Positions 53,985-63,461 are shown, numbered from the stretch's first letter. The stretch: 64,000 nucleotides of DNA from an uncultured Selenomonadales bacterium (GCA_946407015.1 CAMJML010000004.1:1-64000), one strand, 5' to 3'. Notes: generated by a model from the sequence alone, not told the origin. A program made the numbers and translations.

Positions 53985-55088
53985 ATGGTTTGGTTGCGCA
54001 AAATACTGCCGGTCTTCATGCTGTTGCTCAGTATGAACGGCATATCCTTTGCTGCTGAATACAAGCTGACCGGTCAGGATGTCTTGAATTTGCCGGAGTG
54101 GCCGGTTAGTTCAACTGCTTTTGGCGGAAAGCTATTGTTGTCGGATAGTCCGGAAATGGTTCCAGCAGATGGTATTACATATCAGGATACGGTTAGCGGT
54201 GAAGCACGCCTGTTTTTTCATCATGTCAATGATACGGCTGTGCTCAAGAAAGTGATTGTTTTATTAGAAAACCAGGGATCGGAAACAGCCAATATTACGG
54301 TTGTGCGTTACGGACTGGGCGGACCTAGTCTGGACTATTTGAGGGTGGGCAAAGATGCCCAGATGCAGTACCTTAAAAATGATAATCTGTACCTGGTGGA
54401 AGTACTGCCCAACAGTCATAAATTGCTGGATACGCAGCTCGATCAATTGGTTGTGGAACCAGGCATGCTGGTGAATGGCATCTATGATTTTAAAGCAGAT
54501 CAGCCGATTAAGGTCAGTGTCATGATGCTGCCGGTTGATGCAGACATTGAAACATTTGCTGCCACAGCTCGTGTTTTGCCGGCCGATCAGCATCGCTTAC
54601 GCGGTACTTTTGATGGTAAAGACCGGCTGATTACTGGGAAAAAGGCTTACACCAGCAAGGAAGGTATGGTGGTTGTTACATTGGCGGACAATGAGATTGA
54701 CCGCTATGTGACCGGTATTGATGCCACCGACGGCAGCAAGGTTTTGAATTATGGCAACTATGGCATTGTCTATAAGCTCTATTTGCCTACGACTTATCAG
54801 GATCATATTGCCTATTACCTGAATCCGCGCGGGGGTGTTTATGCAGGCGGGATTGGGTTGAAATACCGTCACCAGTACCAGTATGCGCTGGAAACCCCTT
54901 CCGGCCAATTGTGTTTTGGCGAAAATAAGACCACCGATTTTGAGCATTTAGGAGTATATGAAGGTGGCCAATCGTTATGGCTGACCTTCAGTCCGCCGGG
55001 AGCTTCCAATTTGCCTGTTAAGTTGGTTCTTGTGCCGCAAGAAGGAATTAGCTTGATTCCTGAGGAGAAACAAGCTAAAATAAACTAA
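53985..55088 (+). CDS. Secreted protein of unknown function
   Basis: A 367-residue exported protein: signal peptide 1-24 (ending GISFAAE). The mature part is rich in beta strands, with an N-terminal region (LNLPEWPVSSTAFGGKLLLSDSPE), a central domain (RLFFHHVNDTAVLKKVIVLLENQG) and a C-terminal jelly-roll-like part (IAYYLNPRGGVYAGGIGLKY, QSLWLTFSPPGASNLPVKL). It resembles copper-amine-oxidase-independent surface proteins of Firmicutes only in general character; I do not recognise a family. It has a strong promoter and AGGGAGG ribosome site. The SCIFF precursor gene follows after 38 bases with no terminator between, so read-through is possible. Confidence 0.7.
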   Translation: MVWLRKILPVFMLLLSMNGISFAAEYKLTGQDVLNLPEWPVSSTAFGGKLLLSDSPEMVPADGITYQDTVSGEARLFFHHVNDTAVLKKVIVLLENQGSETANITVVRYGLGGPSLDYLRVGKDAQMQYLKNDNLYLVEVLPNSHKLLDTQLDQLVVEPGMLVNGIYDFKADQPIKVSVMMLPVDADIETFAATARVLPADQHRLRGTFDGKDRLITGKKAYTSKEGMVVVTLADNEIDRYVTGIDATDGSKVLNYGNYGIVYKLYLPTTYQDHIAYYLNPRGGVYAGGIGLKYRHQYQYALETPSGQLCFGENKTTDFEHLGVYEGGQSLWLTFSPPGASNLPVKLVLVPQEGISLIPEEKQAKIN

Positions 55089-55126
55089 GCACAATATTAT
55101 TTTTTTGCGGCAAGGAGGGATTTACC

Positions 55127-55267
55127 ATGGCTAAACGCATCACAACCGTGAATAAAGCGAATCTGCAAAATACGGTACATACCGGCGGTTGCGGAGAGTG
55201 CCAGGCTTCCTGCCAGTCGGCATGCAAAACTTCATGCACCGTTGGCAACCAGGTCTGTCAGAAGTAG
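55127..55267 (+). CDS. scfA: SCIFF ranthipeptide precursor (six Cys in forty-five)
   Basis: A 46-residue peptide, too small for usual gene calls. It has exactly six cysteines (C22, C25, C29, C33, C37, C44) in the arrangement GGCGECQASCQSACKTSC followed by TVGNQVC, the signature of SCIFF peptides, with a short leader MAKRITTVNKANLQNTV. SCIFF peptides are modified by a radical SAM enzyme that makes thioether links from cysteine sulfur to other residues; in clostridia they have been tied to quorum-like signalling. ATG 55127 follows AAGGAGGGA. The maturase gene lies 223 bases downstream, past a terminator and a repeat element. Confidence 0.95.
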   Translation: MAKRITTVNKANLQNTVHTGGCGECQASCQSACKTSCTVGNQVCQK

Positions 55268-55278
55268 ACCGCAAGGAT

Positions 55279-55316
55279 AGCCCCTTGCCGATATTCCGGC
55301 AAGGGGCTTATTTTGT
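55279..55316 (+). terminator. Terminator or attenuator after the SCIFF precursor
   Basis: AGCCCCTTGCCG (55279-55290) pairs exactly with CGGCAAGGGGCT (55297-55308), then TATTTTGTT. It would keep precursor mRNA in excess over the maturase mRNA. Confidence 0.82.
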
Positions 55317-55347
55317 TGGGCTTGCTCATAATGAATGGAGAACGATG

Positions 55348-55458
55348 TTAAACCACAGAGTACACAGAGGACGCAGAGGGTAACGAAGAGGATTGCGATG
55401 ATATCGCGATTTAACATTTCGTTTCCTCTGCGTACTCTGCGCCCTCTGCGGTTCAATT
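55348..55458. repeat. Nested palindromic repeat, copy 7
   Basis: Arms TTAAACCACAGAGTACACAG and CCTCTGCGTACTCTGCG...CTCTGCGGTTCAA surround a core ATTGCGAT-GAT-ATCGCGAT. It sits between the SCIFF precursor and maturase genes. Confidence 0.85.
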
Positions 55459-55489
55459 TATTTTATGTGGAGAGGTTGAACGTTTACTC

Positions 55490-56848
55490 ATGAATATCCA
55501 TAAGTTTTATTTGAATGGTTTATATATTTTGCTGGATGTCAACAGCGGAGCGGTCCATGTGGTGGATCAGATGATCTTTGACATGCTGGACGTTTTTACC
55601 GGTGATAATGATGCAGAAGTGCTCGCGGCTTTGAGCGGGCGCTATGATTCCCGGGAGCTGACGGAAGCGCTGGCTGAGCTGCATGAACTGATGGCTGCCC
55701 AGCAGTTGTTTGCGCCGGCATTGAATGTGCCGCCAACGTTTAGCGACAAGCCGCTGGTGAAATCCCTGTGCCTGCATGTGGCGCATGACTGTAATCTGCG
55801 CTGCCACTACTGTTTTGCCGGTACCGGCGACTTTGGCCATAGCCGGGGTTTGATGCCAAAGGAAATTGGCGAGCAGGCGGTCGATTTCATCATTGCCAAC
55901 AGCGGCCAGCGCCGGAACTGTGAACTCGACTTTTTTGGCGGTGAACCACTGTTGAATATGGAAACAGTCAAACATGTGGTGTCCTATGTCCGCCGCAGGG
56001 AGCAGGAAACCGGCAAAGTGTTCAAGCTGACGCTGACTACTAACGGCGTTTTGCTTAATGATGACGCCATTCAATATCTGAACGAGAACAATATCAGCCT
56101 GGTGCTCAGTATGGACGGACGTCAGGAAGTGCATGACCACATGCGTCCTTATGCCGATGGCAGCGGCAGCTTCCGTGATGTGGCAACCAATGTCCGCAAG
56201 GCTATCCGTTCCCGGAACAACCAGAATTACTATTTACGCGGTACCTTTACCGCCCATAACCTGGACTTTGCGGCTGACGTGCTGGCCATGGCCGACCTTG
56301 GCTTTACTCAGCTTTCGGTTGAGCCGGTGGTCGCGAAGGACTGTGATTACGCTTTAGAGGAAGAACATCTGCCGGTATTGTTTGAGCAATATGAGCAATT
56401 GGCGGTTGAGTACCTCAACCGTAAGTTACATGGTCCGGCCTTTGATTTCTTTCACTTTAATCTGGATATCAACAATGGCCCCTGTGTAGCCAAACGTCTG
56501 AGCGGCTGTGGGGCCGGTCATGAATATTTTGCTGTCACGCCGGAAGGGGACTTGTATCCATGTCACCAGTTTGTCGGCCGGGACGAATACTTGCTGGGAA
56601 ATTTGGCCGAAGGCGTGACCAAGAAGGAATTGCCGGAGCAATTCCGTAAAGCCCATGTTCTGAATAAACCGGAATGCCGCGATTGCTGGGCCCGTTTTTA
56701 TTGCAGCGGCGGCTGTCATGCCAATGCCCAGTTGTTCAACAACCGCATTGACCAGCCTTATAAAATAGGCTGTGAGCTGCAGAAAAAACGCCTGGAATGT
56801 GCCTTGATGATTCAGGCCAAACTGGCGCTTACAGCAAATGAACAATAA
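55490..56848 (+). CDS. scfB: SCIFF radical SAM maturase
   Basis: A 452-residue radical SAM enzyme that installs thioether crosslinks in the SCIFF peptide. An N-terminal RiPP-recognition region (about 1-85; FYLNGLYILLDVNSGAVHVVD) is followed by the [4Fe-4S]-binding CNLRCHYC (C101, C105, C108), the FFGGEPLLN motif, and a C-terminal SPASM domain with cysteines in GPCVAKRLSGCGAG, DLYPCHQFVG, CRDCWARFYCSGGCHAN and GCELQKKRLEC for auxiliary clusters. Length and motif order match SCIFF maturases. ATG 55490 is the first start in frame with GGAGAGG upstream. Confidence 0.95.
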   Translation: MNIHKFYLNGLYILLDVNSGAVHVVDQMIFDMLDVFTGDNDAEVLAALSGRYDSRELTEALAELHELMAAQQLFAPALNVPPTFSDKPLVKSLCLHVAHDCNLRCHYCFAGTGDFGHSRGLMPKEIGEQAVDFIIANSGQRRNCELDFFGGEPLLNMETVKHVVSYVRRREQETGKVFKLTLTTNGVLLNDDAIQYLNENNISLVLSMDGRQEVHDHMRPYADGSGSFRDVATNVRKAIRSRNNQNYYLRGTFTAHNLDFAADVLAMADLGFTQLSVEPVVAKDCDYALEEEHLPVLFEQYEQLAVEYLNRKLHGPAFDFFHFNLDINNGPCVAKRLSGCGAGHEYFAVTPEGDLYPCHQFVGRDEYLLGNLAEGVTKKELPEQFRKAHVLNKPECRDCWARFYCSGGCHANAQLFNNRIDQPYKIGCELQKKRLECALMIQAKLALTANEQ

Positions 56849-56851
56849 AAA

Positions 56852-56953
56852 CTTTTAAACCGCAGAGGACGCAGAGGGTTACGGGCGCGATGAATATCGC
56901 GCCTAATTTTTTTTGCTCCCCCTCTGCGTCCTCCGCGTACTCTGCGGTTCATT
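56852..56953. repeat. Nested palindromic repeat, copy 8
   Basis: Arms AAACCGCAGAGGACGCAGAGG and CCTCTGCGTCCTCCGCG...CTCTGCGGTTC surround the core GGGCGCGATGAATATCGCGCC. It begins 4 bases after the maturase stop. Confidence 0.88.
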
Positions 56954-57023
56954 TTATTTTTTCCCCTGGTAGGTTTTTCCGTGCTGCAGCGCGAATGATC
57001 AGTAGAAAGAAAAGGGAGTGATG

Positions 57024-57491
57024 ATGTTGCCACATGTATGGATGAGTGAGGATGCTGCGATTGATTTTTTAAAGAATAATCTTGTTGGCAGGCTGGCTAC
57101 CTGTGATGCTGACGGGCAGCCGTATGTCATTGCCGTTAATTATGTATATCATGAAGGTAAAGTCTATTTTCATAGCAAAAACAGCGGCCACAAATTGGAC
57201 AACCTGGCGGTGAATGCAAGGGTCTGCTTTGAAGTCAGCCGGGTGGATGAACTGGTCATTCAGGCCAATCCTTGCAAAAGTTCGACCCGCTATTCCTCGG
57301 TGGTTGTTTTTGGCCAGGCCGGCTTGCTGGAACACCCTGAAGAAAAGGCGGCTGTTTTGAACGCTATTATGGCCAGTCATGCCGGCGGAAAAGATATTCA
57401 TCCCGTTACGGTCCCCATGGCGGATAGCTGTGCGGTCATTGCCATCACCATTACGAAATTAACCGGAAAAAGAAATATTCATCCGGCCTGA
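57024..57491 (+). CDS. Pyridoxamine 5'-phosphate oxidase-fold flavoprotein (NimA-like)
   Basis: A 155-residue split-barrel flavin-binding family protein. The N-terminal GRLATCDADGQPYVIAVNYVYHEGKVYFHS and KLDNLAVNARVCFEV segments fit the PNPOx-like/nitroimidazole-resistance (Nim) branch. Such proteins bind FMN, heme or F420 and reduce small molecules; the exact substrate is unknown. Three tandem start codons (GTG 57018, ATG 57021, ATG 57024) follow AAAGGGAG; the last has the best spacing. Confidence 0.88.
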   Translation: MLPHVWMSEDAAIDFLKNNLVGRLATCDADGQPYVIAVNYVYHEGKVYFHSKNSGHKLDNLAVNARVCFEVSRVDELVIQANPCKSSTRYSSVVVFGQAGLLEHPEEKAAVLNAIMASHAGGKDIHPVTVPMADSCAVIAITITKLTGKRNIHPA

Positions 57492-57525
57492 CGTGTTTTG
57501 AGGCAGCTTAGCAAACAGATTTGTA

Positions 57526-57554
57526 TTGACTCGGTGATTTTGCGTATATTATAG
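57526..57554 (+). promoter_or_regulatory. Putative mgtC promoter
   Basis: TTGACT (57526-57531) is followed by TATTAT (57547-57552, 15-base spacer) or TTATAG (57549-57554, 17-base spacer). The mgtC start is about 80 bases downstream. Confidence 0.6.
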
Positions 57555-57635
57555 AGGAATTTGACTGGTATTACAGGTTAACCGGTCAGCGGGGCGGGCC
57601 GACGAAAGGAAAAGGACGGGGAAAGGGAGAGTGGC

Positions 57636-58292
57636 ATGATTCCTGAATTGGATATGGTATTCAGGCTTGCGGCAGCCGGCTTGCTGGGCGGTGTTGTCGG
57701 CTATGAGCGGCAAGCACGTCATAAATCAGCCGGCTTGCGGACTCATATTTTAGTCAGCATGGGTTCGTGCCTGATTATGATTTTATCCATCAACATTTAC
57801 CACAGCGTGCAGGGGCTGACCAATGCTGATCCGACCCGGCTGGCCGCCCAGGTGGTCAGTGGAATTGGTTTTCTCGGGGCAGGCAGTATTATGAAAGAAG
57901 GGGTCACGGTAAAAGGTCTGACGACGGCGGCCAGCCTATGGGTAGTATCCGGAGTCGGGCTGGCCATTGGCAGCGGCTACTATTTGGCTGCCGTGGTTAC
58001 GACGTTATTAATCTTTATTACCCTGACCGCTTTAACCAAAGTGGAACATCGCAGCTGCACCATTGACACCGCTACCTTGGCGATTACCACCCTGGATCAG
58101 CCAGGCCAGCTTGGCCTGATTTGCTCCAGGCTGGGGGAACAAAACATCAGCATTGTTGATGTCAAGATCGAAGAGCGAGAGCCTATGATCATTATTATGG
58201 CGATTCGCCTGCCGGTTCACCGCACCATTCCAGACGTGATCACGACCATCCTGGAAGTGAGCGGAGTGAGTGAAGTTCGCCATGAGTGTTGA
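57636..58292 (+). CDS. MgtC/SapB family membrane protein
   Basis: A 218-residue protein with four to five helices in residues 1-135 and a C-terminal soluble ACT-like domain (TLDQPGQLGLICSRLGEQNISIVDVKIEERE). GGVVGYERQARHKSAGLRTHILVSMGSCLIM and ISGIGFLGAGSIMKEG-type segments (here VVSGIGFLGAGSIMKEG) mark the MgtC family. MgtC proteins are linked to survival at low magnesium and modulation of ATP synthase. The last 53 bases overlap the convergent phosphodiesterase gene. Confidence 0.93.
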   Translation: MIPELDMVFRLAAAGLLGGVVGYERQARHKSAGLRTHILVSMGSCLIMILSINIYHSVQGLTNADPTRLAAQVVSGIGFLGAGSIMKEGVTVKGLTTAASLWVVSGVGLAIGSGYYLAAVVTTLLIFITLTALTKVEHRSCTIDTATLAITTLDQPGQLGLICSRLGEQNISIVDVKIEEREPMIIIMAIRLPVHRTIPDVITTILEVSGVSEVRHEC

Positions 58293-58989
58293 AACGGCCG
58301 GGATCATCGGTGAAAATAGAGGCAACTTCAAAATCCTGCACCCAGGTATATTCTTCCCAGGTGTTGATCGTATAAGTGTGGATCGCTATGCCGGCGGCTT
58401 GGGCGGCTATGCACCAGTCCCGGTCGAGCGACTGCCAAAAGGGATGGAAAAAGTCAGCCTGGGTGGCGGTCAGCAGCTCAAACGGATTGATTGGCCGGCA
58501 TTCGAACAGAACGCCGGTCTTTATTGTGGGATCCAGCTCCTTTACCCGTTTTAAGGAGGGATGATAAAAGGAGGAAATGAGGGTGCGTTCGCCGACGGCA
58601 GCCTGGTGAATGTGCTGAAGCACTTTTTCTTCGATTCCCGGATAAATCACCGGTCCGTTTTTAATTTCGATATTCAGCTGCATGGGGATGGGTTTAAACC
58701 ACTCGAGAAATTCCCTTAAGGTGAGCAGCTTTTGTCCCTGGTAGTCGGTACTGAACCAACCGCCAAAATCATACCGCTTCAGTTCGGACAGGGTATGATC
58801 TTTGATCCAGCCCAGGCCATTGCTGGTCCGGTCGATGGTAGGATCATGACAGATGACCAGTTGTCCGTCCTTGCTGAGTTGAACATCCAATTCAATTCCG
58901 TCGGCTCCCAATTGCCGGGCCAGCTCGAAGGCTGCCAGCGTGTTTTCGGGAGCATGCGCGCGGGCGCCGCGATGCGCGAAAATACGCAT
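58240..58989 (-). CDS. Glycerophosphodiester phosphodiesterase
   Basis: A 249-residue cytoplasmic TIM-barrel enzyme that splits glycerophosphodiesters to glycerol 3-phosphate and an alcohol. Motifs: IFAHRGARAHAPENTLAAF, DGIELDVQLSKDGQLVICHDPTIDRTS with the catalytic histidines, and LNIEIKNG. No signal peptide, so it acts on imported or internal phospholipid head groups. ATG 58989 has good spacing to AAGGAG; ATG 58995 and GTG 58998 are alternatives. The 3' end overlaps mgtC by 53 bases on the opposite strand. Confidence 0.93.
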   Translation of the reverse strand: MRIFAHRGARAHAPENTLAAFELARQLGADGIELDVQLSKDGQLVICHDPTIDRTSNGLGWIKDHTLSELKRYDFGGWFSTDYQGQKLLTLREFLEWFKPIPMQLNIEIKNGPVIYPGIEEKVLQHIHQAAVGERTLISSFYHPSLKRVKELDPTIKTGVLFECRPINPFELLTATQADFFHPFWQSLDRDWCIAAQAAGIAIHTYTINTWEEYTWVQDFEVASIFTDDPGRFNTHGELHSLRSLPGWS

Positions 58990-59338
58990 AATCATCACTC
59001 CTTTTACTCAGGTTACTTTAGCTTGCTCCAAAATGAGTACACCAGCCAGCATTCAACAATTTCTGCTGCGCCTGTCAAATAAAGAAATATTTCCTGGGAA
59101 ATACCAAAAAAATGGTTGTTGAAAGCCGACAAATTTCTAAGGAATTTTTCATGCAGGTGGGTCATAATAGGTTTGAGTCATAAAAATCCACTTTCGGCAA
59201 TAAACTTTTATAGTCGCAATCTTTTGTTTAGTAACGGAGCAATTTTTAACAATATTCAGGAAGATTTTTTCCAAAGAAGCAGGAATTGATCTCCCTATGG
59301 CGAACAAGAAAAATACAGCAGTATATTTTTTACCCTGT
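58990..59338. other. Non-coding stretch between GDPD and the glycolytic regulator
   Basis: About 350 bases, AT-rich, without a supportable gene. It must hold the promoters for both divergent genes; I see no strong -35/-10 pair, and no repeat of the palindromic families. Short direct repeats GTCATAA occur at 59160 and 59176. Confidence 0.6.
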
Positions 59339-59374
59339 TGGGACATATAATGTTCCGGCGGGACGATGATAACC
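59339..59374 (+). promoter_or_regulatory. CggR operator
   Basis: The two half-sites TGGGAC-N6-TGTT and CGGGAC-N6-AACC, separated by four bases, have the same spacing as the Bacillus subtilis CggR operator (CGGGAC-N6-TGTC-N4-CGGGAC-N6-TGTC), and the core GGGACATATAATGT is shared with it. It ends 12 bases before the cggR start. Confidence 0.8.
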
Positions 59375-59386
59375 CCGGGAGGTAAC

Positions 59387-60403
59387 GTGGAAAAAATCAT
59401 CAGATTGCAAAGGAAGATTGCACCCGATCTAGTGTCAGTTGTCGAAGAACGGTATAACATCCTAAAGCATATCCAATATGCCCAACCCATTGGACGACGG
59501 GCGTTAGCCGCAGTATTAGGGCTAAGCGAACGGGTGGTCCGGGCCGATGTAGAGTTCTTGAAAGAAGCCGGGCTTGTCGATTTTTCTGGTTTAGGCATGT
59601 CTGTCACTGAAGAAGGTCATAATTTGATTGCCGATTTGGCACAATATGTAGGGATTTTGCATGGGCTGACCAAACTGGAATCTACTCTGGCTGAAACACT
59701 CGGGATTAAACACGTGGTGATTGTACCGGGTGACAGTGATTCGGATCAGGCTGTCCTGCGTGAATTAGGAAGGACTGCAACGGGAATATTATCAGAATAT
59801 TTGCAAGATAACATGGTTATCGCGGTCAGTGGCGGATCGACCATGGCTACCCTAGCCGAGACGATCAGCACTTCCCTGCCGACTGTTACCGTGGTGCCGG
59901 CACGGGGCGGGCTGGGAGAACAGGTCGAGTACCAGGCCAATATTATTGCCGCTGTTATGGCAGCCAAATTAGGGGGGCGCTATCGCCTGCTGCATATTCC
60001 GGACGGCATGAGCGAGGAAGCTTTGGAAGCCGTCAGGGCTAGTGATCCGAATGTGGCCGAAGTGGCCGATATGATTAAACATGCCGATGTACTGATTCAT
60101 GGCGTTGGTGAGGCCCAGACCATGGCTTTGCGCCGCAGTCATGAACCGGATATTATTCATTATATTACGCAGAATTGTGTCGGAGAAGCATTAGGCCATT
60201 ATTTTTCATTGGATGGGCATTGTGTGTATACGACCAATAGTGTAGGTTTTCGTCTGAATGATCTGGCAGAAGTAGGGAAGGTCATTGCGGTAGCCGGCGG
60301 CCGGAAAAAGGCAGAAGCTATTGTAGCCGTGACCCGGGCGGGCAGTCAGGATGTACTGATTATTGATGAAGCTGCCGCCAGAGCCATTCAGTCAATTATA
60401 TAG
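59387..60403 (+). CDS. cggR: Central glycolytic genes regulator CggR
   Basis: A 338-residue SorC/DeoR-type repressor. The N-terminal winged helix-turn-helix (about 20-75, GRRALAAVLGLSERVVRADVEFLKEAGLV) is followed by a sugar-phosphate-binding domain (VIAVSGGSTMATLAE, VPARGGLGEQVEYQANIIAA, GVGEAQTMALRR). In Bacillus it represses gapA-pgk-tpiA-pgm-eno until fructose-1,6-bisphosphate binds. GTG 59387 follows CGGGAGG, which is itself next to the operator, so CggR would autoregulate. The gap gene follows after 47 bases. Confidence 0.94.
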   Translation: MEKIIRLQRKIAPDLVSVVEERYNILKHIQYAQPIGRRALAAVLGLSERVVRADVEFLKEAGLVDFSGLGMSVTEEGHNLIADLAQYVGILHGLTKLESTLAETLGIKHVVIVPGDSDSDQAVLRELGRTATGILSEYLQDNMVIAVSGGSTMATLAETISTSLPTVTVVPARGGLGEQVEYQANIIAAVMAAKLGGRYRLLHIPDGMSEEALEAVRASDPNVAEVADMIKHADVLIHGVGEAQTMALRRSHEPDIIHYITQNCVGEALGHYFSLDGHCVYTTNSVGFRLNDLAEVGKVIAVAGGRKKAEAIVAVTRAGSQDVLIIDEAAARAIQSII

Positions 60404-60435
60404 CTCATGGCGCAAGCCAGGCAATTAAAATTTAG

Positions 60436-61458
<1,023 letters not shown>

Positions 61459-61475
61459 AATCGAGACGGAAAAGC

Positions 61476-61503
61476 AGAGGGTCACCTTGTGTGGCCCTCT
61501 TTG
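61476..61503 (+). other. Intra-operon hairpin between gap and pgk
   Basis: AGAGGGTCAC (61476-61485) pairs with GTGGCCCTCT (61491-61500), followed by only three T and then the pgk ribosome site GGAGG. It may be a weak attenuator or protect the 3' end of processed gap mRNA. Confidence 0.6.
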
Positions 61504-61515
61504 GAGGTAATGCGT

Positions 61516-62700
61516 ATGGAAAAGAAAAGTCTGCGTGATGTTGCTGTCAGCGGCAAAAGAGTGTTTATCCGGGTGGACTACAATGTACCGATGGATAAAG
61601 CCGGAAATATTACCAATGACACCAGAATCCGGGCCACTCTGCCAACGTTGAAATATTTGCTGGAAAACAATGCGGCCGTGATTATCGGCAGCCATCTTGG
61701 CCGTCCCAAAGGGCAGAAGGTACCGGAGTATACATTGGCCCCCATCGCCAAACGGCTTTCCGAACTGCTGGGCCAGGAAGTCAAGTTTGCACCCGACTGC
61801 ATTGGTCCGGTTGTCACTGAAATGGCGCAAAGCCTGCAGGCCGGCCAGGTTTTACTGTTGGAAAACCTGCGTTACTATAAAGAAGAAGAAAAAAATGATG
61901 CCAAGTTTTCCAGTGAACTGGCCGGTTTAGCCGAAATCGCCATCAATGACGCTTTTGGCGTATCCCACCGGGCTCATGCTTCGGTGGAAGGTATCACGAA
62001 ATTTATTCCGGCAGTTGCTGGTTTTCTGATGGAAAAAGAAATTTCCTTCCTTGGCAAAGCTGTGTCCAATCCGGCCCGGCCGTTTGTAGCCATTATCGGC
62101 GGCGCTAAAGTGTCTGATAAGATTGGCGTGATTGACAATCTGCTGAGCAAGGTGGATACCCTCATTATTGGCGGTGGTATGGCCAATACCTTTATTGCCG
62201 CTCAAGGCTATCAAACCGGTAAATCCTTAATTGAAGGCGATAAGCTGGAGCTGGCCCGTGAACTGATGGACAAAGCCAAAACCACCGGCGTCAAACTGCT
62301 GCTGCCAACCGATGTGGTGATAGCCGATCAGTTTGCTGCCGATGCCCAGCATAAAACAGTCGGTTTGGATGCCATTGAGGCCGATTGGATGGCACTGGAT
62401 ATTGGCCCGGCTACGGCAGCCAAATATGCCGCTGCCCTGAAAACGGCCCAGACTGTGGTCTGGAACGGCCCGATGGGCGTTTTCGAATTTGATGCTTTTG
62501 CCAAGGGGACTGAAGCGGTTGCCCAGGCGGTTGCGGCTTCATCCGCCATTAGTATTGTTGGCGGCGGCGACTCTATTGCGGCGCTGGAAAAAACCGGACT
62601 GGCGGAACAAATCAGTCATATCTCGACCGGTGGCGGAGCTTCACTGGAATTTCTTGAAGGCAAAGTGCTGCCTGGAATTGCAGCCTTAGCGGATAAATAG
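61516..62700 (+). CDS. pgk: Phosphoglycerate kinase
   Basis: A 394-residue kinase transferring phosphate from 1,3-bisphosphoglycerate to ADP. N-terminal substrate-binding segments [14 protein letters not shown] and GSHLGRPKG, the hinge region, and the C-terminal nucleotide-binding [15 protein letters not shown] and [11 protein letters not shown] are present. ATG 61516 is preferred to ATG 61510 because of spacing from GGAGG (61503-61507). Part of the CggR operon; tpiA follows after 11 bases. Confidence 0.98.
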   Translation: MEKKSLRDVAVSGKRVFIRVDYNVPMDKAGNITNDTRIRATLPTLKYLLENNAAVIIGSHLGRPKGQKVPEYTLAPIAKRLSELLGQEVKFAPDCIGPVVTEMAQSLQAGQVLLLENLRYYKEEEKNDAKFSSELAGLAEIAINDAFGVSHRAHASVEGITKFIPAVAGFLMEKEISFLGKAVSNPARPFVAIIGGAKVSDKIGVIDNLLSKVDTLIIGGGMANTFIAAQGYQTGKSLIEGDKLELARELMDKAKTTGVKLLLPTDVVIADQFAADAQHKTVGLDAIEADWMALDIGPATAAKYAAALKTAQTVVWNGPMGVFEFDAFAKGTEAVAQAVAASSAISIVGGGDSIAALEKTGLAEQISHISTGGGASLEFLEGKVLPGIAALADK

Positions 62701-62711
62701 GGGGAGATTTG

Positions 62712-63461
62712 ATGCGTAAACCAATTCTTGCAGGCAACTGGAAGATGCATAAGACGGTCACTGAAGCGGTGGCTTTGGTGCAGGAATTAGGAAGATTAAC
62801 GGCCGATGCCAAAGATGTTGATATTGTGGTTTGTCCGACCTTTACGGCCTTGTTTGTCGTACGGGAAGCCTTGTCCGGAACCAATATTCAACTGGGTGCG
62901 CAGAATATGCATTGGGAAAAGCAAGGCGCTTTTACCGGTGAAATTTCTCCAGGCATGCTCAAAGATGTCGGCTGCCAGTATGTCATTATCGGGCACTCGG
63001 AACGCCGTCAGTATTTTGCCGAAACCGATCAAACGGTCAATCAGAAATTGAAAGCTGCGCTGGCTAATGAACTGACCCCGATCTTCTGCGTGGGTGAATC
63101 CCTGGAGCAGCGGGAAGCCGGCACCACCGAAGCGGTTGTCCTGGAGCAGGTACGTGCCGGTTTAGCGGGCTTAAGTGCTGAACAGGTCGCCAGCCTGGTT
63201 GTTGCTTATGAACCAATCTGGGCGATTGGCACAGGCCGGACCGCTTCGGCTGAGGATGCCAATGCCGTTTGCAAGTTTATCCGGGTATCTATTGCCAAAC
63301 TGTTTGGTCAAGACAGTGCGGACCGGGTCCGGATTCAATACGGCGGCAGCGTAAAAGCGGATAATATTGCCGAACTGATGGCAAAAAGTGATATCGACGG
63401 TGCTTTGGTAGGCGGCGCTGCGCTGGATGCCGTTGGTTTCAGCAAAATCGTTAAATTTTAG
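62712..63461 (+). CDS. tpiA: Triosephosphate isomerase
   Basis: A 249-residue TIM barrel. RKPILAGNWKMHKT at the N-terminus has the catalytic asparagine and lysine, IIGHSERRQYF carries the catalytic histidine, AYEPIWAIGTGRTAS the catalytic glutamate, and YGGSVKADN with GALVGGAAL the phosphate-binding loop. ATG 62712 rather than TTG 62709 after GGGGAG. Followed by gpmI after 19 bases. Confidence 0.98.
   Translation: MRKPILAGNWKMHKTVTEAVALVQELGRLTADAKDVDIVVCPTFTALFVVREALSGTNIQLGAQNMHWEKQGAFTGEISPGMLKDVGCQYVIIGHSERRQYFAETDQTVNQKLKAALANELTPIFCVGESLEQREAGTTEAVVLEQVRAGLAGLSAEQVASLVVAYEPIWAIGTGRTASAEDANAVCKFIRVSIAKLFGQDSADRVRIQYGGSVKADNIAELMAKSDIDGALVGGAALDAVGFSKIVKF

Noticed and set aside
1299-56953. 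CRISPR array
   Set aside because: The repeats are palindromic, divergent, tens of kilobases apart and have no spacers or cas genes.
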